DNA of 64,000 nt from NCBI RefSeq assembly GCF_900176285.1, contig NZ_FWXF01000004.1, positions 124,001 through 188,000 of the forward strand, in the 5' to 3' direction. The notes beneath the pieces are model-generated. The model had not been told where the DNA came from. It did no database searches and saw only the letters and a program-made list of their open reading frames with translations. Each line of letters opens with the position of its first letter. Position 1 is the stretch's first letter. This document shows, one piece after another, positions 44,055-53,302 of this stretch. Position numbers and translations under genes: made by a program. Source of the stretch: Desulfacinum hydrothermale DSM 13146 (GTDB taxonomy: Bacteria; Desulfobacterota; Syntrophobacteria; Syntrophobacterales; DSM-9756).

Positions 44055-44285
44055 CTGTTTAAGGAGAAAGCGTGAGAGTGCGTTCCCCGGTGCGGGATGA
44101 TGGTTTGAAAAGGGATGGGGGATCGCCGGTGGAAGCGGATGCAACCCCCAACGGAATGCGTGCATGGGATGTTTGGCCTCGAAAGACCTCCCACCCAAGG
44201 AATCGGGCGCGCATGGCCCGGCACCGGCGCGGGAGACGCCCCGATGTGTCTGGGCGCACTGTGGGTGGCGTTGCCGGAAGCCAAC

Positions 44286-44312
44286 AAAAAAACCCGGCCA
44301 CAGGGACCGGGT
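44286..44312 (-). terminator. Terminator of the cytochrome c3 gene
   Basis: On the minus strand the stem ACCCGG with CCGGGT (nine-base loop) is followed by at least seven T. It lies 25 bases past the cytochrome stop codon. Confidence 0.75.
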
Positions 44313-44337
44313 CTTTGTATTGGCAAGGAACTGGATC

Positions 44338-44781
44338 CTATTTTTTCTTTCTGGGGTGACACTTGGAACAGGTCGTGGGAGCCTTCGTCTTCCTGTTTTC
44401 CTTTTTGACCTTCCTGTGGCACTTGATGCAATTGTTGTGAAAGGCCAGCTTCAGGTTGAGCTTCTGCTGTTCCGGTGCAAGCCTCTTTTCGCCCCTGATC
44501 GTGGGCTCGTTGTGGCATTCTTCGCACTTCTTGACCGGATCACCTTCCTTCCACACGTTCTGCCCGCCTTCATACTTGTGGTGGCACTCGGTGCACGCCA
44601 CGCCGTATTCGTCGTGGTGCTTTTTGTGGGAGAACTCCACCGGGCTCTTGGTGTGTTTCGCCCAGAGGCTGGGGTTCAAGGTGATCACATCGGGCGCGTC
44701 GGACGCCACGGCGATGAGGGTTCCGGCAAAGATGAGAGCCAACGCCAATAGAGGCATGACCAACCAGCTGTTTTTCTTCAC
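44338..44781 (-). CDS. Tetraheme cytochrome c3 family protein
   Basis: The protein has 147 residues, starting at a GTG with AAGGAGGAAACATC upstream. Residues 1-26 are a Sec signal peptide (WLVMPLLALALIFAGTLIAV). Four CxxCH heme sites are seen: CTECH, CEECH, CIKCH and CSKCH, in the order expected of type I/III cytochrome c3. It would carry electrons in the periplasm, typically between hydrogenase or formate dehydrogenase and a membrane complex. The C-terminus is very basic (KKENRKTKAP, PRKKK). Confidence 0.92.
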   Translation of the reverse strand: MKKNSWLVMPLLALALIFAGTLIAVASDAPDVITLNPSLWAKHTKSPVEFSHKKHHDEYGVACTECHHKYEGGQNVWKEGDPVKKCEECHNEPTIRGEKRLAPEQQKLNLKLAFHNNCIKCHRKVKKENRKTKAPTTCSKCHPRKKK

Positions 44782-44841
44782 GATGTTTCCTCCTTTTCCC
44801 GGGTTTTGTCCAGCACCTTGTGATTCCCTTCACGCCAGCTG

Positions 44842-44871
44842 ATTATAGTGGAGCCGTCGGCCAGGCGTCAA
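44842..44871 (-). promoter_or_regulatory. Promoter of the cytochrome c3 gene
   Basis: On the minus strand TTGACG (44871-44866) and a perfect TATAAT (44847-44842) are 18 bases apart. Transcription would start about 50 bases before the GTG. Confidence 0.7.
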
Positions 44872-44897
44872 GGAGCTTTTGGCTTCAAAAGTTCCCG

Positions 44898-44928
44898 TTG
44901 ACAGGCTCCACCCAGCTGGGGCTATATT
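44898..44928 (+). promoter_or_regulatory. Candidate promoter for the DUF3303 gene
   Basis: TTGACA at 44898-44903 and TATATT at 44923-44928 are separated by 19 bases (18 if CTATAT is used). It is divergent from the cytochrome c3 promoter. Confidence 0.5.
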
Positions 44929-44976
44929 TTAGCAAAAGATCCATGCGCTGGGAACTCAAACGAAGAGGAGGGCCCC

Positions 44977-45252
44977 ATGCTCTTTATGGCGATCTACAAT
45001 TACGCACCGGAAGACCGGGACCGGGTGATTGAGAGAACGGCTGAACTGCCTGAGGTTACCGGGGTCAGCCTAAAGGGCGAGTGGTTCGATGTGACGGGCC
45101 ATCGGGTGTTTCGTCTTTTCGAGGCCGATGACGAAGCCCACGTGGCGGCGTCCGTCTTTCAATGGACGGATTTGGGCTTGGCCGAGGTGGTTCCGGTCAT
45201 GGAGACGAAGAAGGCCCTGAAGCTATTGCGGAGGACCGCCAAAACGAAATAA
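44977..45252 (+). CDS. DUF3303-family protein
   Basis: The protein has 91 residues. MLFMAIYNYAPEDRDRVIER, GEWFDVTGHRVFRLFEADDE, FQWTDLGLAEVVPVMETKKA fit the ferredoxin-like alpha/beta DUF3303 family, found in many bacteria and of unknown function. The start follows GAAGAGGAGGGCCCC. It is the gene before the cobalamin riboswitch, on the same strand. Confidence 0.78.
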   Translation: MLFMAIYNYAPEDRDRVIERTAELPEVTGVSLKGEWFDVTGHRVFRLFEADDEAHVAASVFQWTDLGLAEVVPVMETKKALKLLRRTAKTK

Positions 45253-45282
45253 GCAATTCACGTGGTCGTTATCTGCATAGGG

Positions 45283-45510
45283 TGTCACGGCGGTGCCCGG
45301 CAATCGGGGTAAAAGGGAAGGCGGTGCGAATCCGCCACGTGAGGCCGGCGCTGTGAGCGGGGATGAAATCCGAGTGAGGCCACTGTTTTCTTGCCCGAAG
45401 CGGGGGACGGCGCGAAAGTGAGGACGCCGAAGCCCACCGAGCGCGGCAGGGGAGCGGGAAGGTTCGGAGAGTAAGAGGATCCGCGAGTCAGAAAACCTGC
45501 CGTCGTGATG
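45283..45510 (+). ncRNA. Cobalamin (adenosylcobalamin) riboswitch
   Basis: The core reads GTAAAAGGGAAGGCGGTGCG then AATCCGCCACG, GCTGTGAGCGG, GCCACTG, and finally GAGTCAGAAAACCTGCC, which match the conserved parts of the B12 riboswitch. The ends can pair: TGTCACGGCGG at 45283-45293 with CCGTCGTGATG at 45500-45510 over about 11 bases allowing wobbles. It precedes cobT. Confidence 0.95.
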
Positions 45511-45546
45511 GTTTCAAGGCAGCGAGATTGCCTGTGCCTAAGGGTG

Positions 45547-45582
45547 ATCCTTCGAGGTCTGCCGACCTCGAAGGATTTTTTT
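45547..45582 (+). terminator. Riboswitch expression-platform terminator
   Basis: ATCCTTCGAGGTC and GACCTCGAAGGAT form a perfect 13-bp stem with loop TGCC, followed by a T7 run. It lies 37 bases past the aptamer end and 52 bases before cobT, so cobalamin binding would be expected to cause premature termination. Confidence 0.9.
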
Positions 45583-45634
45583 GTGGCGTGGACCATCGAC
45601 GCTTGGACACGAAAAAGCAAAGGGAGGTGCACCG

Positions 45635-46693
45635 ATGGAACTGCAACAATTGATGGCCGCCATCGAACCGGCGGACAAGGCATGGGAAGAGAAGGCATGG
45701 GATCGCTTGCGCTCCCAGATCCGGCCCCGGGGGTCTCTGGGCAGGCTGGAAGAGATGGCGGCCCGGGTGGGCGGAATGTGCAGGAGCTTGGCGCCCGACT
45801 TGAGCCGGAAGCTCATCTTCACCATGGCCGGGGACCACGGAGTGGCCGAGGAAGGCGTGAGCGCCTATCCCCAGGAGGTGACGGCCCAGATGGTCTTCAG
45901 CTTCGTCCAGGGCTGGGCGTCCATCAGCGTACTGGCCTCCCATGTGGGGGCGGATGTGCGCGTGGTGGACTGCGGGGTGGCGGCCGATCTATCGCCTGAA
46001 TGGGCCGTGGAGCACCGGAAGATCGGAAAGGGAACGGCCAACATCGCCCAGGGGCCGGCCATGAGCCGTGAGGAGGCGCAACGGGGGATCCTGGTGGGGG
46101 CCGAGCTGGTCATGCAAGCGGCCCGGGACGAGGGCTACAGTCTCTTCGGCACGGGGGATATGGGAATCGCCAACACCACTCCGTCCACGGCCATTGTGGC
46201 CGCGTTCAGCGGACGGCCCGTGGCGGAACTGACGGGTAGGGGAACGGGAATCGACGACGAGGCGTGGAAGCGGAAGGTTCAGGTGGTGGAGCAGGCCCTG
46301 GAAGTGAATCGACCGGATCCCAAGGACCCTGTGGATGTCCTGGCCAAGGTGGGCGGTTTCGAGATCGCAGGCCTTGCCGGCGCCGTACTGGGCGCGGCGG
46401 CGGCCAAGGTCCCCGTGGTGTGCGACGGGTTCATCGCCACCGCAGGCGCTCTGGTGGCCTGCCGATTGGTGCCCACGGCCAAAGACTATCTTTTCGTTTC
46501 CCACAAGAGCCAGGAGGTGGGACACGCGGTCATGTACGGGTTGCTGGGGCTGGAGCCCATCCTGGATCTGGGCATGCGCTTGGGGGAAGGGACCGGAGCC
46601 GCCCTGGCCATGAGCCTGGTGGAAGCGGCGGGCAAAGTGCTCCGGGATATCAAAACCTTCGAGGAAGCCGGGGTGACCGACACGGGCCACTAA
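45635..46693 (+). CDS. cobT: Nicotinate-nucleotide-dimethylbenzimidazole phosphoribosyltransferase
   Basis: The protein has 352 residues, started by AGGGAGGTGCACCG. Motifs are FTMAGDHGVAEEGVSAYPQEV, GTGDMGIANTTPSTAI, LGLEPILDLGMRLGEGTGAA; the Glu that acts as the general base is in the GEGTGAALAM region. It makes alpha-ribazole phosphate for the lower ligand of B12. It is controlled by the riboswitch upstream. Confidence 0.96.
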   Translation: MELQQLMAAIEPADKAWEEKAWDRLRSQIRPRGSLGRLEEMAARVGGMCRSLAPDLSRKLIFTMAGDHGVAEEGVSAYPQEVTAQMVFSFVQGWASISVLASHVGADVRVVDCGVAADLSPEWAVEHRKIGKGTANIAQGPAMSREEAQRGILVGAELVMQAARDEGYSLFGTGDMGIANTTPSTAIVAAFSGRPVAELTGRGTGIDDEAWKRKVQVVEQALEVNRPDPKDPVDVLAKVGGFEIAGLAGAVLGAAAAKVPVVCDGFIATAGALVACRLVPTAKDYLFVSHKSQEVGHAVMYGLLGLEPILDLGMRLGEGTGAALAMSLVEAAGKVLRDIKTFEEAGVTDTGH

Positions 46694-46741
46694 GAAGCGG
46701 CGCCGGCTCAAAAAGCCGGGTCATTTCCATTGCCGTCGTAG

Positions 46742-46763
46742 CCGCGGGGCTTCCGCCCCGCGG
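46742..46763. other. 9-bp hairpin after cobT
   Basis: CCGCGGGGC and GCCCCGCGG flank TTCC. An A-run, not a T-run, follows on the plus strand. It lies between the convergent cobT and the lipoprotein gene and may still mark the 3' ends. Confidence 0.4.
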
Positions 46764-46844
46764 AAAAAACCCCAACAACTTATCCGACGATCCAACCGCC
46801 CACCGGATCCCCATGCCCAGTCGCAACGGACCCCGGACCTGGGA

Positions 46845-48770
46845 TTACGGATAAACCCGTACCAGGTTGCCGTTTTGGACTTGCAAAATGGGATAGTCCC
46901 GCACCAGGTGGCCGTCCGAAGCCAGGTGCGCGGCACCGAAGGGCCCTTGGGAAAGGCTTGTGTTCAAGAGGGCCTGGCGCAGGGCCAACCGATCCAGGGT
47001 GCCGCCGTTGGCTTCCATGGCCTTGCGGCGGGCCTGCAGCAACAGTCGGGTGGCTTCGTAGCCCTGGGCGGCCAGGTAATCGGGGTCCTTGCCGTAGATC
47101 TTCTTGTATTCGCCGGTGAAATCCGCAACCTGGGGATCCTCGAAGACGGGGTCGTCTCTGTGGAACGCGGAGGGAAAGAGCGCGTTTTCCACATAGACGC
47201 CCCCGATGGATACAAGAGAACTTTCTTCCCACAGGTTCGTTCCCAGCAGGGTGGCGTCCACCACGTTGTAGTAGGGGAGCTGAGGAGCCAGCAGGGCCAC
47301 CGTCTTGGCCGCATCGGGAATGAAGACGGCTTCCACGGGGGAGCTGTCCGGTGCGGATCCGGTGGTCTTTTGCGCCTGTTGGAGCAGGCTCAGGATCGGC
47401 TGCTTAAAATCGGTGCTTTGGGGTGTATAGGAAACCTGGGCGAGGATTTGGCCGCCGCGGCGCTGCACCTCTTCCACAAACAGACGGCTCAAGGACCTTC
47501 CATAGGTTTCATCGGGATAGAGTACGGCGTAGCGGATGAATCCCCGCACGTCCATGCAATAGTCCACAAGGGTTTGGATCATGTCGCGCTGATCCACGAA
47601 GGCGTGGAAAAGAAACGGTGTGGGGGTGTCCGCCGTGCGCTTTTCGGTGAAACTCAGCACCGGGACGGCCCATCGGTTCATGAGCGGAATCATGGCGTTG
47701 GCGCATCGGGGACTGACGGGGCCCAGGATGCTCAGGGCGCCATGATCCGAGACCAGGGAGGAGAAGGCGGCCACGGCCTTGTCCGGATCGGCGCCGCTGT
47801 CCCGGACCACCAATTTCACGGGATCTTCCGGAGAGCTTTCGTTCCACTGGTCCAAGGCCAGGGCAGCCCCCGAGAGCAGGCGACGGCCGAACGAGGCGTG
47901 GGGACCGCTCAGAGGGGCCAGGAAGCCCAGGGTTTGAGGGGCCGCCGGGATACGTTCGGCCACGGCTCCGTGCAGACGTCGTTCGATTTCTTGTGCCACC
48001 GGATGTTCGGGGTATTGGGCCAGGATCTGGAGCAGGGCCTCGCGTTGCTCTTCCGGGGCCAGGAGCAGGGCCCTGCGGTAGGTCACGAAGGGGCGGAGCC
48101 TGGGCTGGGAGACGGTTTGCAGGAGCCTTTCCGTGGTTTCGGCGTCCAAGGCCGACGTGACCTGGAACGCCAGCGCGTCCAGGGCTTTCAAGTCGTCCTG
48201 GGAAGGCGACAGCCCGTAGCCTTGGGCCAGCCAACGCAGCGCGGCTTCGGTGTCCTTCAGGTCCCGGTAGAAGGAGGCCAAGACACGGCACAGGGCCTGG
48301 CGGGCTTGGGGATGGTGGGAGGTCTGGTTCCACAGGGCCAGGCCCTCTTCCAGAATCTTAGGGTCTTTTTTCCGCAGCCATCGGGCCTGCAGGAGCCCGA
48401 TTTGGGCCGAAACGGCCTCTTTCCATTGGGGAAAGTCGCGGAGCACGCGTTCCAAAACCACCTGCGCCTTCTCAGGGTCTCCCAGTTCGATCCATACGGC
48501 CGCCTCGCGCGTGAGAGCGCGGGGCGCAATGGCGTTGGTGGGGAAGAACTGGGCGATGCGCTCATAGGCCGAAATGGCCTCCTGAAGCCGGCCTTCTTCT
48601 TCCAGGGTCCGCGCTTCCCGGTAGAGGGTCTGGGCCTCCGGGGAGGGCACTCCATGGAAGATCTCGGAAGGAACCAGCACCTTCGGGGGGCGCTGCAAGG
48701 AGGCGCAACCCCAGTGAACGGCCAGTAAAGCGAGAACGAACCAGAAGGAAAGACGCCGCGCCATGCCCAT
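46845..48770 (-). CDS. Lipoprotein with TPR-like N-terminus and type-1 periplasmic-binding domain
   Basis: The protein has about 641 residues (two possible starts, MGMARRL and MARRL, two codons apart, both near GGAGGAGAC). The signal peptide ends at a probable lipobox (VHWGC), which suggests a lipoprotein. Residues 40-280 look like stacked helical TPR-type repeats (ETLYREARTLEEEGRLQEAI is similar). Residues 285-640 are type-1 periplasmic binding (LGFLAPLSGPHASFGRRLLSG, DAAKTVALLAPQLPYYNVVD). The architecture resembles LpoA (penicillin-binding protein activator). A role in peptidoglycan synthesis is possible, but a sensor role is equally likely. Confidence 0.8.
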   Translation of the reverse strand: MGMARRLSFWFVLALLAVHWGCASLQRPPKVLVPSEIFHGVPSPEAQTLYREARTLEEEGRLQEAISAYERIAQFFPTNAIAPRALTREAAVWIELGDPEKAQVVLERVLRDFPQWKEAVSAQIGLLQARWLRKKDPKILEEGLALWNQTSHHPQARQALCRVLASFYRDLKDTEAALRWLAQGYGLSPSQDDLKALDALAFQVTSALDAETTERLLQTVSQPRLRPFVTYRRALLLAPEEQREALLQILAQYPEHPVAQEIERRLHGAVAERIPAAPQTLGFLAPLSGPHASFGRRLLSGAALALDQWNESSPEDPVKLVVRDSGADPDKAVAAFSSLVSDHGALSILGPVSPRCANAMIPLMNRWAVPVLSFTEKRTADTPTPFLFHAFVDQRDMIQTLVDYCMDVRGFIRYAVLYPDETYGRSLSRLFVEEVQRRGGQILAQVSYTPQSTDFKQPILSLLQQAQKTTGSAPDSSPVEAVFIPDAAKTVALLAPQLPYYNVVDATLLGTNLWEESSLVSIGGVYVENALFPSAFHRDDPVFEDPQVADFTGEYKKIYGKDPDYLAAQGYEATRLLLQARRKAMEANGGTLDRLALRQALLNTSLSQGPFGAAHLASDGHLVRDYPILQVQNGNLVRVYP

Positions 48771-48843
48771 GTCTCCTCCATTGGGGTGTGAATCGGCTGC
48801 CGGTGGACACGCGGGTGCACTGAACAAAGGCCACTATAGCACA

Positions 48844-48871
48844 AAGGGGCACGTGTTCTCACGTGCCCCTT
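48844..48871 (-). terminator. 12-bp hairpin, candidate dnaK operon terminator
   Basis: AAGGGGCACGTG and CACGTGCCCCTT form a perfect 12-bp stem with a four-base loop. It lies downstream of the dnaK stop on the minus strand. T-richness is weak (TGTGCTATAG), so termination is likely but not certain. Confidence 0.55.
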
Positions 48872-48959
48872 GGAATCCTTTGCGTTCAGGCAGGGACGGG
48901 GCGGGCCGGTTCCGAAGCGGGTCTACCGGGAATCTTCACGGGGCCCGCCCCGCAGGGTG

Positions 48960-50876
48960 CTACTTGTCTTTTACTTCTTCGTAGTCGGCGTCCACCACAT
49001 CGTCGTCGGGCTTGGCGCCGCCATCGCCGCCCGCTTGGGCTCCTTCTCCGCCCGCCTGGGCCTGCTGTTCCGCGGTTTGCTTGTACATCTCTTCCGCCAG
49101 CTTGTGGGAGACCTGCGTGAGCTTTTCCATCTCGCTCTGGATGGCTTCCTTGCTGTCGCCCTCCATGGCTTTCTTGAGCGCTTCGATCTGGGACTCGATG
49201 TTCTGACGCGTGGCCGCATCCACCTTGTCTCCCAGGTCGCGCAGGCTCTTCTCCGTGCTGTAGACGAGCGCATCGGCCTGATTGCGGATCTCCACCAATT
49301 CTTTGCGGCGCTTGTCTTCTTCGGCGTGCATCTCGGCTTCCTTGACCAGCTTTTCGATCTCCTCTTCGTTCAGGCCGCTGGACGCCGTGATCCGGATGGA
49401 CTGTTCCTTGCCCGTGGCCAAATCCTTGGCCGACACATGCACGATGCCGTTGGCATCGATGTCGAAGGTGACTTCGATTTGCGGCACGCCGCGCGGCGCC
49501 GGCGGGATCCCCACCAGGTCGAAGCGGCCCAGGGTCTTGTTGTCGGCCGCCATGGGACGTTCGCCTTGCAGTACGTGGATCGACACGGCCGTCTGGTTGT
49601 CCGTGGCCGTGGAAAAGATCTGGCTCTTGCGGGTGGGGATGGTGGTGTTGCGTTCAATGAGCTTGGTCATGACGCCGCCCAAGGTTTCGATGCCCAGGGA
49701 CAAGGGGGTCACGTCCAGCAGCAGCACGTCCTTCACGTCTCCGGAAAGAACGGCACCCTGAATGGCCGCTCCCATGGCCACCACCTCGTCGGGATTCACA
49801 CCCTTGTGGGGCTCCTTGCCGAAGAATTCCTTCACCTTCTGCTGCACGCGCGGCATCCGGGTCATGCCCCCCACCAGGATGACCTCGTTGATGTCGTTGG
49901 CCGTGAGCCCGGCATCCTGAAGCGCCTGGCGCATGGGGGGAACCAGCTTTTCGATGAGGTCCTCGGTGAGGGCTTCCAACTTGGCGCGGGTGAGCTTGAT
50001 GTTGAGGTGCTTGGGGCCGGTGGCGTCCGCCGTGATGAAGGGCAGGTTGATGTCCGTCTCCGTGGTGGAAGACAGTTCCATCTTGGCCTTTTCCGCGGCC
50101 TCTTTCAGCCGCTGCAGGGCCATCTTGTCGTTGCGAAGGTCGATGCCCTGTTCCTTCTTGAATTCATCGGCCAGCCAGTCGATGATTCGCTGGTCGAAGT
50201 CTTCGCCGCCCAGGTGGGTGTCGCCGTTGGTGGACTTGACTTCGAACACGCCGTCTCCGATCTCCAGGATGGAGATATCGTAGGTGCCCCCGCCCAGGTC
50301 AAACACGGCGATCTTTTCGTCTTTCTTTTTGTCCAATCCGTAGGCCAGGGCCGCGGCCGTGGGCTCATTGATGATCCGCAGCACGTTGAGCCCCGCGATC
50401 TTTCCGGCGTCCTTGGTGGCCTGGCGTTGGTTGTCGTTGAAATAGGCGGGCACGGTGATGACCGCATCGGTCACCTTTTCGCCCAGGTAATCCTCCGCCG
50501 TCTGCTTCATCTTCGTGAGAACGAAGGCGGAGATCTCCGTGGGACTGTATTTCCGCCCTCGAATTTCGATGTGGGCGTCCCCGTTGGAAGCCTCCACGAT
50601 CTTGTAGGGCAGAATGTCCAGATCCCGTTGGACTTCCTTGGATTTGTACTTGCGTCCGATGAGGCGTTTGACCGCAAAGATGGTGTTTTCCGGGTTGGTG
50701 ATGGCCTGCCTTTTGGCCACCTGGCCCACCAGCCGCTCATCGCTGTCCGTAAAGGCCACCATGGACGGGGTGGTGCGGCCGCCTTCGGCGTTGGCCAAAA
50801 CCTTGGGTTCCTTGCCTTCCATGATGGCCACAACCGAGTTGGTTGTGCCCAGGTCGATTCCGATGATCTTGCCCAT
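48960..50876 (-). CDS. dnaK: Chaperone DnaK (Hsp70)
   Basis: The protein has 638 residues. [21 protein letters not shown] opens the ATPase domain, and [50 protein letters not shown] follow. The linker and substrate domain are at [20 protein letters not shown]. The last residues carry a Gly-rich tail and [15 protein letters not shown]. It folds proteins with DnaJ and GrpE. It is the last gene of the hrcA-grpE-dnaK operon. Confidence 0.98.
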   Translation of the reverse strand: MGKIIGIDLGTTNSVVAIMEGKEPKVLANAEGGRTTPSMVAFTDSDERLVGQVAKRQAITNPENTIFAVKRLIGRKYKSKEVQRDLDILPYKIVEASNGDAHIEIRGRKYSPTEISAFVLTKMKQTAEDYLGEKVTDAVITVPAYFNDNQRQATKDAGKIAGLNVLRIINEPTAAALAYGLDKKKDEKIAVFDLGGGTYDISILEIGDGVFEVKSTNGDTHLGGEDFDQRIIDWLADEFKKEQGIDLRNDKMALQRLKEAAEKAKMELSSTTETDINLPFITADATGPKHLNIKLTRAKLEALTEDLIEKLVPPMRQALQDAGLTANDINEVILVGGMTRMPRVQQKVKEFFGKEPHKGVNPDEVVAMGAAIQGAVLSGDVKDVLLLDVTPLSLGIETLGGVMTKLIERNTTIPTRKSQIFSTATDNQTAVSIHVLQGERPMAADNKTLGRFDLVGIPPAPRGVPQIEVTFDIDANGIVHVSAKDLATGKEQSIRITASSGLNEEEIEKLVKEAEMHAEEDKRRKELVEIRNQADALVYSTEKSLRDLGDKVDAATRQNIESQIEALKKAMEGDSKEAIQSEMEKLTQVSHKLAEEMYKQTAEQQAQAGGEGAQAGGDGGAKPDDDVVDADYEEVKDK

Positions 50877-50983
50877 TCGATTCTTCCTCCTTCAAAAATA
50901 ATGGCGTTCAATCGGTGTCCCATATGTGTGAAAAAGAGTGTTCACCCGTGGTCATTCCCATCCGGTGGCGTTTTTCCCTTGGG

Positions 50984-51625
50984 TCAACGGGTCGTGTCCT
51001 GGGTGTCCGCCGCGGATTCTTCGCGGGGGACTTCCTCCGGGCCGGATGTCCGGGATCCCTTAGCCACCGCCACCATGGCGGGACGCAACAGGCGGTCGTG
51101 GAGCATGTAGCCCTTCTGGAATTCCTGGACCACCGAATTGGCCGGGTGTTCCTCCGTTTCGTGCTGCACGATGGCTTCATGGTAGCACGGATCGAAGTCT
51201 TTCCCTTCCGATTCGAAGGGCTTGCACCCAAAACGGGCCAGGGTGTCCAGAAAGTGCTTGTGGGTCATCTTCACGCCTTCCAGGAGCTGCTGGGTATCGG
51301 CGTCCTGTTCGGCATGCTGAATGGCGCGTTCCAGATTGTCCACCACGGCCAGCAGTTCCCGCAGCAGGTTCTCATTGGCGAAGGTGATGGCTTCCGTGCG
51401 TTCGCGTTCCAGCCGCTTGCGCGTGTTCTCCATCTCCGCCGTCTGCCGGAGCAGCTTGTCCTTGAGACCTGCGATTTCTGCTTCCCTTTCTTCCAGCACA
51501 GCCTTCCATTCCTCCACGGTGGCCGAGTTGGGATCGAAGGGCTGCTGGGTTTGCTCTTGGGTTTCGCCGTTCATGGACTGTGCGGATTCCTCCACGTTTC
51601 CGTTGAATTTGCGTTCCTCGCTCAT
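50984..51625 (-). CDS. grpE: Nucleotide exchange factor GrpE
   Basis: The protein has 213 residues: an acidic/variable head (QEQTQQPFDPNSATVEEWKA), a coiled coil (LEEREAEIAGLKDKLLRQTA; ELLAVVDNLERAIQHAEQDA), then a beta domain (CKPFESEGKDFDPCYHEAIV and QEFQKGYMLHDRLLRPAMVA). It releases ADP from DnaK. It is the middle gene of the operon. Confidence 0.96.
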   Translation of the reverse strand: MSEERKFNGNVEESAQSMNGETQEQTQQPFDPNSATVEEWKAVLEEREAEIAGLKDKLLRQTAEMENTRKRLERERTEAITFANENLLRELLAVVDNLERAIQHAEQDADTQQLLEGVKMTHKHFLDTLARFGCKPFESEGKDFDPCYHEAIVQHETEEHPANSVVQEFQKGYMLHDRLLRPAMVAVAKGSRTSGPEEVPREESAADTQDTTR

Positions 51626-51773
51626 GAAAAACCACCCTCCACCTCAAATAGGTCGTGAGGCACTTATAATCATTTCTGGCGCCTGTGCCAGCCCCGGTAC
51701 ACAAAAAACCCCGCGCCACCATGAGGCTCGGGATGCCGACACCGGGGGAATGTTATCGTCGCAGATCGGCTTC

Positions 51774-52847
51774 TCACCGCGGCTCCGGGTGGCCTTGACC
51801 CGCCATGTCCTCTTTGGGATCCGCCAGCAACTGGCTGAGAAGGGCCGCGGTGAAGGTCACGATGGGGATGATTCGCGAATAGTCCATGCGCATGGGGCCG
51901 ATCACCCCCAAGACCCCCAGCACCGTCTCGCCACGCTTGTAGGGGGACGAAACCAGGCTGAGCTCCTGCAGCTCATTCACGTCGCTTTCCGTGCCCAGCA
52001 CGATCTGAACCTGCCGTTGCGGGTCCAGGGCCTTGTCCAGCAACCGGATGATGCGCGTCTTGTCCTCGAAGGCCTCCAGGATGCGGCGCATGCGCTCCAC
52101 ATCGGCAAATTCCGGATTCCGCAGCAGCTGCATCTGGCCTTCGATATGCACTTCGGCGCTGTCCAAGGCCTCCTGGAACGCTCGCTCGCTCAAGGCCAGG
52201 GCCTGGGAAAAGAGCTGGTCGAACAGGACCTTCTCGCTTTCCATCTCCCGAAGGATTCGGTCCTTGACCTCCGCCAGGGGCGCATCTTCCAGAAGTTCGT
52301 TCAGGTACCGGGCGTATTTGTCCAGATCGTCCTGGGTAATGTCTTCTTCCCAGTCCAGGATCGTGTGCTGGACCAGCCCGGACTTGGATATCAATACAAC
52401 CAGAATCTGGCGCGGCCTGAGGCGAACGAACTCAATGTGCTTGAAACGCGTGGCCGTCAACCGGGGCCAGAGCACCACGCCCGCCTGCTTGCAAAACTGG
52501 GAAAGAACCTGGGAGGTACGTCGCAGCAGTTCTTCCAGATCATTCTTGTTGGACTCGAAGGCCTTGCGGATGAGAACCTGTTGTTGTTTTTCCAGTTCAC
52601 GGATCTTGAGGATGGAATCCAGGTAGAGGCGCAGGCCCTTGTCTGTGGGGATGCGGCCGGCCGAGGTGTGCGGCTGCTGCAGCAGCCCCATATCCTCCAG
52701 GTCGGCCATGATGTTGCGGATGGTGGCCGAGCTCACATTGAGCCCGTAGTGTTTGGATACGGTCCGCGACCCCACGGGCTCCCCGCTCCGGATGTAGCCG
52801 GATATGACCGCTTCCAAGACTTTCTGGTCCCTTTCCCGCAGCTCCAT
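51774..52847 (-). CDS. hrcA: Heat-inducible transcription repressor HrcA
   Basis: The protein has 357 residues, from the ATG at 52845-52847. The longer frame from a TTG at 52875-52877 starts inside the CIRCE operator and is not used. The winged-helix start (LRERDQKVLEAVISGYIRSG, HYGLNVSSATIRNIMADLED, TSAGRIPTDKGLRLY) and the C-terminal GAF-like domain ending YKRGETVLGVLGVIGPMRMD are diagnostic. It represses this operon through CIRCE. Confidence 0.96.
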   Translation of the reverse strand: MELRERDQKVLEAVISGYIRSGEPVGSRTVSKHYGLNVSSATIRNIMADLEDMGLLQQPHTSAGRIPTDKGLRLYLDSILKIRELEKQQQVLIRKAFESNKNDLEELLRRTSQVLSQFCKQAGVVLWPRLTATRFKHIEFVRLRPRQILVVLISKSGLVQHTILDWEEDITQDDLDKYARYLNELLEDAPLAEVKDRILREMESEKVLFDQLFSQALALSERAFQEALDSAEVHIEGQMQLLRNPEFADVERMRRILEAFEDKTRIIRLLDKALDPQRQVQIVLGTESDVNELQELSLVSSPYKRGETVLGVLGVIGPMRMDYSRIIPIVTFTAALLSQLLADPKEDMAGQGHPEPR

Positions 52848-52866
52848 GGCTCCCTCACCGTTGGCG

Positions 52867-52893
52867 CTAGCACTCAATTTAAGAGAGTGCTAA
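52867..52893 (-). promoter_or_regulatory. CIRCE operator
   Basis: On the minus strand TTAGCACTC-N9-GAGTGCTAG: nine-base arms separated by nine bases, differing from the ideal TTAGCACTC/GAGTGCTAA by one base. It lies between the promoter and the hrcA start, as expected for HrcA autorepression. Confidence 0.96.
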
Positions 52894-52896
52894 AGG

Positions 52897-52925
52897 AACA
52901 TAGTGTGCCGTCTTTTCTTTGTCAA
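52897..52925 (-). promoter_or_regulatory. Promoter of hrcA-grpE-dnaK
   Basis: On the minus strand TTGACA (52925-52920) and TATGTT (52902-52897) are separated by 17 bases. The -10 box ends only a few bases before CIRCE, so HrcA would overlap the transcription start. Confidence 0.8.
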
Positions 52926-53042
52926 GCTGAGCGGATGGACGCGATGAGCCCAGGGCATGGGCGGGGGGGATGGGACGCCCAGCGGGCGCCGGAGCCGACT
53001 GGGATGGCGACGGCGCAGAAGGGGTCGGCCCCAGGGCCGCTT

Positions 53043-53261
53043 CTAGCTTCGGACCATGTCGAAGTCATTGAAAAACGATATGAAGTCTTCCTGGAGCTTG
53101 AAGCAGCTCATCTTGATGCCGGCCTCGGATTGATTGTGAAAGGTGAGCAGAAGGCGGCCTGGATTTTCAGGATCTTTTTCCACGCGCCCAATCTCTTGCA
53201 GTTCGCTTGTGATCTTCTTTTCGTCACAGTCCGGCTTGAGCTCAATCCAAAGTCGCTTCAT
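53043..53261 (-). CDS. Small hypothetical protein (72 aa)
   Basis: The protein has 72 residues with the start MKRLWIELKPDCDEKKITSE after AAAGGAGGAAAGGCC. It has mixed alpha/beta character (GRVEKDPENPGRLLLTFHNQ, FKLQEDFISFFNDFDMVRS). No motif or family is recognised. It stands alone between hrcA and a repeat region. Confidence 0.6.
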   Translation of the reverse strand: MKRLWIELKPDCDEKKITSELQEIGRVEKDPENPGRLLLTFHNQSEAGIKMSCFKLQEDFISFFNDFDMVRS

Positions 53262-53302
53262 GGCCTTTCCTCCTTTGAGCCCACCGTGGGCTGATCACCT
53301 GG

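Noticed and set aside
46875-48728. A 617-codon plus-strand open frame opposite the lipoprotein gene
   Set aside because: It has no plausible ribosome binding site or domain and matches the antisense-shadow pattern of the minus-strand gene.
48870-51110. A 746-codon plus-strand open frame opposite dnaK
   Set aside because: Long antisense frames opposite dnaK are a well-known codon-bias artefact in GC-rich genomes; the dnaK frame has all the family motifs and this one has none.
52875-52877. TTG start of a longer HrcA
   Set aside because: It lies inside the CIRCE operator. The ATG at 52847 with a GAGGGAG site gives the usual HrcA N-terminus.
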